Positions 52,920-63,304 of a stretch of 64,000 nt of DNA are shown piece after piece. Source of the stretch: Rhynchopus sp. YZ270_cl-10 (lineage: Eukaryota > Euglenozoa > Diplonemea > Diplonemida > Diplonemidae); the NCBI GenBank assembly GCA_964035575.1, contig OZ037930.1, positions 310,001-374,000 of the forward strand, written 5' to 3'. The notes beneath the pieces are model-generated. The model was not told where the DNA came from and did no database searches. It saw only the letters and a list, made by a program, of their open reading frames with translations. The first letter of the stretch is position 1, and each line of letters starts with the position of its first letter. A program made the translations under genes and the position numbers.

Positions 52920-54894
52920 TCACAGAGGCGAGGCCCCGACGTTCCACACAAGCAGACGGCCGTCCTGCCCCGCAGTCGCCAGGTGCTGGGAGTCGACTGG
53001 GGAGAAGGCAACACGGAACACAGCCTGCGAGTGTCCGTAGAGCGTAGCAAGGACGACACCCGACACGTCCAGCACCTGTGTCGTCATCGCCCCCGCAGCA
53101 GCCACAGTGTAGCCGTCCGTCGACAGAGCCACGTCGTGCAGCATGCCACGTGGCAGGCGCTTCTGCACTGCTGCCGCCCCGTTGTTGCTGATGTAGAACG
53201 TGCCGTCCTTCATCCCGTAGGCAAGTGTCGACCCAGCAGCAGTGATCACCTGTGCATTTCCCCTCGTGCAAGCCTCGGGGTGCATGGCGCCCGTCGCAAT
53301 GGTGAACACACTCAGCATCGGCGTCTGGCTCTCCATCACAGTCACCTGGTTGCTCGCAGAGATGAACGCGTCCACAGTGTTCACGCCGCTCTGAGAGAGT
53401 GACACTGCACCGGTGTCTGCAGAGAACACACGCAGCACGCTCTGTGCACCTCCGCCCACAACAATGTACGCACCGTCAGGCGACCACCGCACGCGCTGTG
53501 CTGCTGCCTCCGTCGCCTGGCTCCGCACCAGCAGCATCCCAGTGCGTGCATTGCAGATCACTGTCTCCGTGCCCACAACAGCAATGCGCTTCCCGTCGGG
53601 CGAGAACGCCAGGTCGTTTGCAGCAAAGTTCACACACGACAGCGTGCGCAGCTGGTGTCCCGTGGCTGCCTCCATCACACGCACAACACCGTCCTCCGCA
53701 CCCACAGCCATCTCCTTCCCGTCGGGAGAGAACGCAACAGACAGAACTGCCACATCCAGCACCACCTCAAACAGACACTCGCGCGACGTCTCTGCAGCAC
53801 ACGCACGTGTCAGTGCCACAGCAGCGTCGTGGTGCACAAGCGATCCTGCAAAGTCGGCCTTGTGGTGCATGTCGCAGTGGGGTCCGTGGCACGACAGCAC
53901 ACCACCCTCCGTGAACTGCGCGTTGTGGAAAGCCTCGTTTGCGTGGGTGAACTCCGCCAGAAAGGCACCGGTGGCAAGCGACCCCACAACGGTCTTCAAG
54001 TCTGTGCCTCCCACGAAGTGTGCGCCCTGCACATCACGGATCCATCCGAACTCAGGTGCTGTGTACACACGCACCAGGTTCAGCGAGGTGAAGCTGTTCG
54101 TAATCGCAAACGAGGTCACAATGGTGTTGAACGGGGACCCAAACGTGTACCCGACAATGGTGAAGTAGTTCGACACGTCTTCATCGAAGAACACTGACAG
54201 CATCTTGTCTGTGGTTGCGACAAACGTGGACGTCACAGTGTAGGCACCACCGCTCGTGAACTTGTGGTACAGGTGCACTGTCGACACAGTGTTGTAGAAG
54301 TCCATCGACGTTGTCGTCACCACAAACGACAGCGAGTCTGCACTGAAGCCAGCCCCCCACCCGTCTGTTATGTGGTGTGTCTCTGCCTTTGCCACCACGT
54401 CCACAACCTTCAGAATGTACGTGGTTTGGTCCTGCGCCTTCAGTGAAATGTGCTTCTCGTCTGGCGAAAACTTCATGTCGCAGAGCTCCTGTATTGGTGT
54501 GAGTGTGTGTGGAAAGGTGAAGTGTTGAGTGTGAATGTCGAGCACATACATAGCAGAGTATGGTCATGGCGGGGTACTCAAGCCTGAACAGCTCTGTGCT
54601 GCCGTCAAGCAGACGCACAATGATGGTGTGCATGTCGCCGTTGTTCGTCCGCTCCAGCGTCGCCCGGTACGTCTCGGACACCGCCACCGCCATCACGTCA
54701 CCGGTGCTGACGTGCAGCAGCTCGCAGCTCACTCCATCCACCATCGCCAGGCCGTGTGCTGCACCCGACAGGTACACATCATTCCCACGCACGCCCGTTG
54801 AGAACATTGGCTCCATTTGCCCTACGTTGATGTTACAGCTCCCGAACACCGACACCACCAGCATCAGCATCACAAGAAACGACACGGGCGACAT
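52920..54894 (-). CDS. Secreted WD-repeat protein, tandem copy 2
   Basis: Exons 54894-54550 and 54488-52920, 637 aa, intron 61 nt as in copy 1. The only residue change from copy 1 that I notice is Ala to Thr in KDG(A/T)FYISN. The T-run plus AG acceptor before the start is kept (54910-54921). The 3' flank is the shared array flank (CATCCTCACAGAGGCG), not the unique flank of copy 1. Confidence 0.85.
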
Positions 54895-57131
54895 TGTTGT
54901 TGCGCAAACTAAAAAAAAAAGTATAAGAGTTTTTGGGTGTAGTATTCCTGCATCATGATAGGTACTTTTGTTGTGTTCTCTTCACCCCTTCACTGATACC
55001 GACTCTTCCCTCCTCCCTCTTTCCCATTCACCCCCCAAGCTCCCCTGCAAACCCAGAGCACACCCCACAGCAATGCTCGCGCCCGGTGTGCAGATCTGGA
55101 AGGACCCAAAGCACGACACCCGCATCCCTTCCAAACCCCACTTCTTTTGATGCACTACGCCAGTCCGCACACTGTAGCCGCGATGACAGCTGGCTGAAAG
55201 CACAAGGACCCTGCGGCCAGAAGATGTAAAGAAAAAGGGGTGGGTCGGGGGGTTGGGTTCCCTTTGAGGGAACCGAGGTTTACTGTTTATTCCCGAAAAA
55301 AGGAGGGAAATATTTGTGGAGGGAGAGGGGAGAGGGGAGGGGGACACAGAATGGGGAAAGAAAAGCGTCAAGAGAAATCTCTACTTTATGACAAGAGGCC
55401 ACCACCCCCCCAGCCAAGGGTTCTTCCCTCAAGTTTTGCCTTAGTAGGGGGGAGAGCCGTTGTTAGAAGTAGAGATAAGATAATGAAAAATGTGGAATTT
55501 AAAGCGCGCTGTTTTTGTGCTGTCAGAGTATGTCCAACAGAGGAATCAATAACTAGCCACTTTAGGAAAAAAGGGACGCTTCCAAAATAGAAAGACAGTT
55601 ATAGAAAGAAAGAAAGGAAATCAATTAGAAATTTTTGGGTATATTGAAGCAAGGCCAGACACACAGAAATATTCAGAAAATGCAATAAAAACATAAAAAT
55701 TGGGGGATGGGGATGTGTCAGAAAAAATACACTACAGACTGAAATATACTTTTTTTTTTGAAAAGAATAAGATAAAGCACCCCATCCCAAATGGGGGGAT
55801 GCATCCATCTTATTCTAGGGTGCCTAACACCACAAACTACAAAAAAAAACACACATTGGATCTCCGGGGGAAAAGGAAGAAAAAAAAATACAAACTATGC
55901 ATAGTAAGATTGAAGTCAGGCTAAGCCTCTCCTGCTCAGCTACATTCAATAAATATACGAAACTCAAGACCATCCTACTCTTGTAGAATGATCGTGTAAT
56001 TAAAATAAAAAATAAAAGTTATCTAAGATGACTCTAATGCCTCTCGTTGCTTAGTCATCTAAAGAGAAGATACTAAAATGCTTTTTTTTTTATTGGGTGG
56101 GGAGTCAGGGAGGAAAAAAAATACTAAAACGAGCAATAGTAAAAATTGAAAAAAAAAAAACAGGATAGTTGAATTCTGTTCGAAATAAGCAGTTACACTA
56201 ATTCAAAAATAGAATATCAACAAAAAAGCAGAACTAACGATTGAGAGTACAAAACGCCGTCAATCAAATGGGAAAAAATCAGGTACATTTTTGTTTTGTT
56301 TTTTTTTTTGCTGTGAAAACACCAGAAGGATATGGCTCATACACAATACAATAGCAAGTCTGAATGTCGAATTAACATAAAAGCAAACTCTAGCATGTGT
56401 ATTTGCCAAAAAAAAAGAGCTTCTGGTTAAAACATACAAAAATACCTGAAAAAGAAAGCTGCAACCAGACACCTGATGCACTACTTCAGTACATCACAGT
56501 TGGGTTAGCGTTTGAACAGGAGGCAAACTTTCAACTTAAAAAAAAATTTGTTTGTGTCTAAAAAACAGAGGGGGTGTCTGGCAGAATTTGGTCCCTCTGG
56601 ATGGATGGTAAAAAACTAACAACAACAGATATTTGTTTTGACCCTGTCAGGCGGGGTCATTTTTCGGATGGTTGTCTCCTTTGCTCTTGGACTTAAGCAG
56701 TACTTCGTGGAGCAACGTCAAAAAATAAAAACCAGAAAACACACGCAGGTGGGTTTGTGGGTTCTTCATGTTCTTTCTTTGTACTTTGGTTTTCTCTCTA
56801 ATATTTCGCGTAGAAATAAATGTAACAAACAGAGCTCCGAGCTTTGCACTCGCCAGTCCGTTGACTGAAAATACATGGCACACTTACCAAAGTTAGGGGT
56901 GAGTGTGGGCATGTGGTCTCTCCAGAAATGCTGTCTTCACACAGCAAATACAGTGAGCAAATTTAGCACAAAAAAAAAATAAAAGGGAGGGGGCAGGGCC
57001 GGGCGGGGCGGAGGGTGTGAGGTCTAGTTTGAGCATCTCGCAACGACCCTCGGCATGGCTGTCCTTGGATAGAGAGACAGCGCTGCTGAGTGTTGTATTC
57101 TAGTCTCATTCATGCTGTCGCTGCAACATCC
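54895..57131. other. Array spacer 2, no gene seen
   Basis: Near-identical to spacer 1 apart from two deletions (about 50 nt near 55485 and about 240 nt near 56975), a short insertion of GACTCTTCC near 55000, and homopolymer length changes. Confidence 0.7.
56033..56065. repeat. Intergenic hairpin box R2
   Basis: Second-array-unit copy of the box at 51604 (CTAATGCCTCTCGTTGCTTA). Confidence 0.45.
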
Positions 57132-59106
57132 TCACAGAGGCGAGGCCCCGACGTTCCACACAAGCAGACGGCCGTCCTGCCCCGCAGTCGCCAGGTGCTG
57201 GGAGTCGACTGGGGAGAAGGCAACACGGAACACAGCCTGCGAGTGTCCGTAGAGCGTAGCAAGGACGACACCCGACACGTCCAGCACCTGTGTCGTCATC
57301 GCCCCCGCAGCAGCCACAGTGTAGCCGTCCGTCGACAGAGCCACATCGTGCAGCATGCCACGTGGCAGGCGCTTCTGCACTGCTGCTGCCCCGTTGTTGC
57401 TGATGTAGAATGCGCCGTCCTTCATCCCGTAGGCAAGTGTCGACCCAGCAGCAGTGATCACCTGTGCATTTCCCCTCGTGCAAGCCTCGGGGTGCATGGC
57501 GCCCGTCGCAATGGTGAACACACTCAGCATCGGCGTCTGGCTCTCCATCACAGTCACCTGGTTGCTCGCAGAGATGAACGCGTCCACAGTGTTCACGCCG
57601 CTCTGAGAGAGTGACACTGCACCGGTGTCTGCAGAGAACACACGCAGCACGCTCTGTGCACCTCCGCCCACAACAATGTACGCACCGTCAGGCGACCACC
57701 GCACGCGCTGTGCTGCTGCCTCCGTCGCCTGGCTCCGCACCAGCAGCATCCCAGTGCGTGCATTGCAGATCACTGTCTCCGTGCCCACAACAGCAATGCG
57801 CTTCCCGTCGGGCGAGAACGCCAGGTCGTTTGCAGCAAAGTTCACACACGACAGCGTGCGCAGCTGGTGTCCCGTGGCTGCCTCCATCACACGCACAACA
57901 CCGTCCTCCGCACCCACAGCCATCTCCTTCCCATCGGGCGAGAACGCAACAGACAGAACTGCTACGTCCAGCACCACCTCAAACAGGCACTCGCGCGACG
58001 TCTCTGCAGCACACGCACGTGTCAGTGCCACAGCAGCATCGTGGTGCACAAGCGACCCTGCAAAGTCGGCCTTGTGGTGCATGTCGCAGTGGGGTCCGTG
58101 GCACGACAGGACACCACCCTCCGTGAACTGCGCGTTGTGGAAAGCCTCGTTTGCGTGGGTGAACTCCGCCAGAAAGGCACCGGTGGCAAGCGACCCCACA
58201 ACGGTCTTCAAGTCTGTGCCTCCCACGAAGTGTGCGCCCTGCACATCACGGATCCATCCGAACTCAGGTGCTGTGTACACACGCACCAGGTTCAGCGAGG
58301 TGAAGCTGTTCGTAATCGCAAACGAGGTCACAATGGTGTTGAACGGGGACCCAAACGTGTACCCGACAATGGTGAAGTAGTTCGACACGTCTTCATCGAA
58401 GAACACTGACAGCATCTTGTCTGTGGTTGCGACAAACGTAGACGTCACAGTGTAGGCACCACCGCTCGTGAACTTGTGGTACAGGTGCACTGTCGACACA
58501 GTGTTGTAGAAGTCCATCGACGTTGTCGTCACCACAAACGACAGTGAGTCTGCACTGAAGCCAGCTCCCCACCCGTCTGTTATGTGGTGTGTCTCTGCCT
58601 TTGCCACCACGTCCACAACCTTCAGAATGTACGTGGTTTGGTCCTGCGCCTTCAGCGAAATGTGCTTCTCGTCTGGCGAAAACTTCATGTCGCAGAGCTC
58701 CTGTATTGGTGTGAGTGTGTGTGGAAAGGTGAAGTGTTGAGTGTGAATGTCGAGCACATACATAGCAGAGTATGGTCATGGCGGGGTACTCAAGCCTGAA
58801 CAGCTCTGTGCTGCCGTCAAGCAGACGCACAATGATGGTGTGCATGTCGCCGTTGTTCGTCCGCTCCAGCGTCGCCCGGTACGTCTCGGACACCGCCACC
58901 GCCATCACGTCACCGGTGCTGACGTGCAGCAGCTCGCAGCTCACTCCATCCACCATCGCCAGGCCGTGTGCTGCACCCGACAGGTACACATCATTCCCAC
59001 GCACGCCCGTTGAGAACTTTGGCTCCATTTGCCCTACGTTGATGTTACAGCTCCCGAACACCGACACCACCAGCATCAGCATCACAAGAAACGACACGGG
59101 CGACAT
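57132..59106 (-). CDS. Secreted WD-repeat protein, tandem copy 3
   Basis: Exons 59106-58762 and 58700-57132, 637 aa. It differs from copies 1 and 2 by Met to Lys in GQMEP(M/K)FSTG plus silent changes, many of them clustered at about 57930-58110. It is the most upstream copy and has a different 5' flank: the T10-AG acceptor is replaced by an A-rich stretch ending AAAGCAG|AAAGCAACAACA before the ATG, with a CCCCTTTTTTACAC tract farther up. Its expression signals may therefore differ from those of the other two copies. Confidence 0.85.
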
Positions 59107-59340
59107 TGTTGTTGCTTTCTGCTTTTTTTTTTTTTGCTTCCGAAGTCTTTTGCTTCTTTTGTTGTTGTGTAAAAAAGGGGTTTGGTTTTGGGTAGTCCTG
59201 TTTTGTATATTGCAAATGATACCACGCCACTATCACTCCACCAACATACAAAATCAAACAAAAAACCCCCACTCTTTTTTTATATATTTCTTAGGCAACA
59301 CGAACACCACATCACACCTCCACACACACACCCCCCCTCC

Positions 59341-60426
59341 TCACCTAACACCCTTCTTCCCCTCCACCAACGCGACGTAGCTGGTTGGGTAGTACAGCGT
59401 CAACGCGAGGCTTAACGCTGTTGACGAGGCTGGCTGCGGTGTGGCGGCCCACATTGCGTCTCGGGTGAGGAGAAGGTCCTCTTCTTGCAGGAGGGAGAGC
59501 ACTTGCGCCTCATGGTCCACAACACACCGCAACGAGAGCAGCCGTGGCGCCGCGCCTGTCTCGGGCAGCGGAAGCATCAGGCGTGCGACAGGCTGCTTCC
59601 CACTGTACAGGATGATAGCGGGCTGCATCTTCTTAGAAGGCGTCGCTGCCGCACCTTGAAAATAATCAAGACACAACTCTGTTGCACCTACCTCGTTGAT
59701 ATTAGTCGTCAGATCCGCAGACGCACGACACGGAGCCTCAAAGCCATGCGAGGCGCGCGACCTTGCGTGCGATAACGTAAGCTCCTGCTCCTCCACGCCT
59801 GCCTTCCTGCGTCTTGGAGCAATGAAACTGCTTTTTTCCCCCAATAAATGTGGATGCGTCGCAAGATCCGCCTTGAGACGTTTCAACTCTGATGCCGCAT
59901 GGTACAGCTCAGCCTGCCTGGCGGCCAACTCTGCATTCTGCATTTCTATCGAACGCAACGTTGTTTGCAACGCAACCTCATTCTCCTTCAGAAGCTCCTG
60001 CGCCGCTTGGTTAGCCGCATCAGCCTCATGCCATGCTGCTTCCACCTCCATCTCCCGGTCCTTCAGGGCTGCAGCCCGCTCAATAAGATGTGCTTCGCAG
60101 ACAGCGCAACGTTCTTCTTCTATGGAACGTTGTTCGAGGACTTCAGCTTCCCAGGCCGCAACGCGCTCACGATGTGCCTCAGCTGCCGCCTCCCCGTCAG
60201 AGACGTAGCGAGCGCGGAGTGCCTGTACCTCTTGCTCGTGGTCTACTAGGGCAGCTTCGGCACCGCGCTTCTCTTCTTCCCATTGTGCTTCGCGTTCAGC
60301 AAGGTTCCGTTCGCGTGATTGCAAGTGCTCGCGTTCCTCCTCCACAACAGCACCAAGACGGCTCGCAAACAGCGCCCCTTCCTCCTCAGCGCGAGAGAGA
60401 AATGTGGTTGGTTGTATAACATCCAT
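59341..60426 (-). CDS. Coiled-coil protein, 361 aa
   Basis: The start MDVIQPTTFLSRAEEEGALF is chosen; the frame is open upstream but low-complexity (KRKKKN). Residues about 10-210 are a nearly unbroken Glu/Ala/Arg-rich coiled coil (EEEREHLQSRERNLAEREAQ). A basic linker follows (APRRRKAG), then a compact C-terminal part of about 110 residues with beta character (PAIILYSGKQPVARLMLPLP; SLALTLYYPTSYVALVEGKK). No family is recognised; many flagellar and cytoskeletal proteins of protists look like this. It lies about 230 nt upstream of WD copy 3 and in the same direction. An R2-like CCCTCTCGTGACAATATACC box stands about 125 nt upstream of its start. Confidence 0.75.
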   Translation of the reverse strand: MDVIQPTTFLSRAEEEGALFASRLGAVVEEEREHLQSRERNLAEREAQWEEEKRGAEAALVDHEQEVQALRARYVSDGEAAAEAHRERVAAWEAEVLEQRSIEEERCAVCEAHLIERAAALKDREMEVEAAWHEADAANQAAQELLKENEVALQTTLRSIEMQNAELAARQAELYHAASELKRLKADLATHPHLLGEKSSFIAPRRRKAGVEEQELTLSHARSRASHGFEAPCRASADLTTNINEVGATELCLDYFQGAAATPSKKMQPAIILYSGKQPVARLMLPLPETGAAPRLLSLRCVVDHEAQVLSLLQEEDLLLTRDAMWAATPQPASSTALSLALTLYYPTSYVALVEGKKGVR

Positions 60427-61577
60427 TTTTTTTGTGTATTTAATACCCAAAATAGAGAGAATGTTTTTTTTTTTTCTCTTTTGTGTAAACAAAAAGAGAG
60501 AAAAATACCGGTGATGTGAAGAGGTTGCGAAGGTTAAAGTAGAGTTGAAATACAAAGCCCTCTCGTGACAATATACCCAAAAAAAAAAAGTGCGGTTATT
60601 TGAGATAAAATTTGAAGACACAAAAAGCTGGGTTAAATTAAAATGAATTTTTTAAGGTTGGGAAAGCTGTATTGCCAACCACGAAAAGAGAAAGGGTCGA
60701 GGAAAAAAATGTAAGGGTGGAGAGAAGAGAAGTGGGCTAGGGTGCGTGTCACCTGGTGAGGGGTGCAGGGGGAGGGTACTGTGCTGGGCAGTGAGAGCAA
60801 GACATCCCCTCTTACTTCTTTGTATCGACAATCGTCTGAGAACCTCGCCTTCATCCAGGAGGGGGGAGAGAACACAGGGGCATACTCAAATACTGGACAA
60901 AGCCATTTTTTCTCTTTTTTGTACTGCGTAAGGTGTAGACAGAATTCCCCCATATTTTTGATCGTTTTGCTGGATTAGTGCTGCTGCCACATAGACAGTC
61001 TCACCTTTGTTAGAATGAACCGAACGGCAATAGTCTTGCCTTTTTTGTAGTTTCGACAATCCCCCACATAACCCCATAATTTTTTTTTTTAAAATGACAT
61101 CCTTGCAGACAACCCTCGTTTACTACATAAAAAATCTTGAAATACAAAACCCTCTGTGTATAGAACGCATTTGACTGACCATTGCAGGCGTCTACTGCGA
61201 AAGGCGATAACAAAACTGCACAAATATCGGATATTTTATGGCTGTCTGCAGCATCATTTCCTAACGTTCGGCGTCTGTGTTTACACAGAGCTGATAATGG
61301 TCATTAGTAAGGCAAAGAATTATTCCCAAAAAAGCTCCGAGCTTTTTTTTTGCCGTCCCTGTTAGTAACTCTGTCTACTACTGGCGACAACAACACTGCA
61401 CTTATCGGTGATGTGTTTCTTGGCTCTGGGATCGAATGAAGACCGCGCCATTCTAACAGCTTGAAACAAAAGACCCCCCCAGGACACTATGGAAATCTAA
61501 AAAAAAAAAGAGATAAATCCTTCATTCTAAGCTCCCTATACCTAAACAAAACACCAACCACCCCCCCCTTTCCCCTT
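60427..61577. other. Intergenic spacer, no gene seen
   Basis: A/T-rich with CCCTCTCGTG (60558) and CCCTCTGTG (61148) boxes and an AAAAAAGCTC-C-GAGCTTTTTT hairpin at about 61324-61344. No gene-like frame. Confidence 0.6.
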
Positions 61578-63304
61578 TTACACAACCGCTGTACCCTCCC
61601 GCCGCATTGGTTGTGTTTCCAGCTCCTCGTCAGAATTGTTTCCTTGGTGCACCTCAGCGGGGCTCTCCTGCGAGGGCTTGAACTTCTGCCCAGAAAGCCA
61701 GTAGAACGAGAAGCTGGCAAACTCGCCGAGGAAGGGCGCGATCCAGGTTTTGTCATACAGCAGCAAGGTCTCGATGACAGGGACAATCAGACGCGTGAAG
61801 TAGATGTACGCACACTGTGAAGGTGGGGGGTGTGGTGGGTGCCTGGAGGAGCGGGCGGGGGAGGAGTCTTTCCATACCACAATCAAATAGAAAGCACGGA
61901 ACTGCTTCAGCCGCGTGAGGTTCAATGTGTCCTTGTCTGAGCCCTTCGTCTCCGTGATCTGTTGTGTTTGGATTGGTGTGGGGAGGATTCTGAGGTACGA
62001 AAAAGTGAAGTTAATGATGCAGGCACCTCCGACTGACCCACTGTACGATGCCAGCCGCCATCTCGTGAACAGTGCACCGTTGGAAACAGGGTGTATATCG
62101 GGATACACCCATTTCGTTACATTGTTACTCCTTCGCTTCAAAAAAAAAAAATAACTCGGGTGTCTACACTAATACAACCAAGTTTTCAAATAACAAAACA
62201 AACCTGTTTGATATTCCATATGGTCGGCAGGACCACCACCAGACAGCACACAATGTCGAGGAAGAGCAGCACATTCCGCATCGTTGCGTACCCAGCATCG
62301 CCTTCCGAGCTGCCTTCAATGTAGAAGATGACGCAGTGGATGAGGATCTGGAGGGGGAGCACGAAGGCCACGAGCTTCTTATCCCTCTCATTCAGGTACG
62401 GCCGCACGAAGGACCACCCGGTACCGATGAGCATGATGATCGTGAACAGCATGATCCCACGCAAGGTCAGGAAGACGTAATAAAAGTACGACCACGGCGA
62501 CGGCCTGCCCGTCTCCCGATGCATGTACTCCTTACCTGTCTCACAGAATAAGGAAAGAATTTTGAATACAAGGAGCACAGTCATGAGGTGATGAATACTG
62601 TGCGTCCTCCCCTTCTGCACAACCAACTCCCGCCCCCACAGCCCCAACAACACCAAAAACAGCGCAGTGAACCCCATATACATCTCCGTCAGAAACCGTT
62701 TCCCGTAGGAGACGTGCGAGACCTCGCCCTTTTCGTTGAGGTTGTACTGCGTGACGTCAACATGAAAGGATACCGGGACGTTGGGTGGGGTGGGGCCAAG
62801 CTTTGTGCCGTCACCTCCGGTTTCATTGATATACTTTTTGCAGTTATAAAAGAACAGTGCATAGAGCCCTGGCTCAGTGACCGAGAGTACCGGGAAGTCG
62901 AGGGAGAGCGGGGAGCCCTGCATGAGAGGCACCTCGAGGGGGAAACGTTGCCGCCACCGGGTGCTCCGCGCATGCTCGACGGACATTACTGTTTCGTCGT
63001 GGATGAAGCAGATCCCCTTCTTCGCAGCTACTCCCTTCCCTCTGTTCTTCCCCTTCCGTGCCATCAACGCCGTCGATACCCGGTCCAAAGTGAACCCAAT
63101 GTTCTTTCTTGTCTTCTCCGCATCCTTGTCATCCAAAAACAACCCAGACACCTTCAACGAAATACGCCCTCTCTCATTAAACCCAAACACACCCAGATCC
63201 ATAACCCGTCGTGTATCGTGCGATACATCCAACGAATAAATATTCCCATCCACAGGGCAGAGAGGAAGGACCAGCAGAAGGACACTCAGAATTAACCTGC
63301 CCAT
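61578..63304 (-). CDS. GPR107/GPR108-like GOLD-domain seven-helix protein
   Basis: Exons 63304-62204, 61958-61878 and 61814-61578; introns GTTTGT..CAACAG (245 nt) and GTATGG..TTCACAG (63 nt); 472 aa. Signal peptide MGRLILSVLLLVLPLCPVDG, a luminal beta-rich domain to about 195, then seven helices. Family marks are clear: IHHLMTVLLVFKILSLF, LRGIMLFTIIMLIGTGWSFV, PLQILIHCVIFYIE, LDIVCCLVVVLPTIWNIKQ, then over the introns LNLTRLKQFRAFYLIV|CAYIYFTRLIVPV. Members of this Lu7TM/GOST family sit in Golgi and endosomal membranes and help retrograde or recycling traffic. An acceptor-like CCCCCAG lies about 23 nt before the start. The longer intron holds two dispersed repeats (R3 and R1). Confidence 0.93.
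62005..62055. repeat. Dispersed repeat R3 inside an intron
   Basis: GTGAAGTTAATGATGCAGGC, then ACCTCCGACTGACCCACTG and ACGATGCCAGC, followed by CCATCTCGTGAACAGTGCACC. It lies in intron 1 of the GPR107-like gene, so the repeat is not confined to spacers. Confidence 0.65.
62150..62192 (+). repeat. Dispersed repeat R1, copy e, opposite orientation
   Basis: Plus strand: CTCGGGTGTCTACACTAATA followed by CAACCAAGTTTTCAAATAAC, in intron 1 of the GPR107-like gene, antisense to it. Confidence 0.65.

Larger units (their letters stand above)
48443..59106 (-). repeat. Tandem array of three 4.2-4.5 kb units
   Basis: Unit starts are offset by 4477 and 4212 nt. Each unit has one WD-repeat gene plus spacer, all with the same exon lengths. 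The array edges are sharp: after copy 1's stop region (around 48443) the sequence becomes unique, and upstream of copy 3 the match ends within about 10 nt of the start codon. Confidence 0.95.

Noticed and set aside
48922-58409. Several 170-250 codon plus-strand frames opposite the WD-repeat genes
   Set aside because: They recur identically in each array unit only because the units do; composition is that of an antisense shadow.
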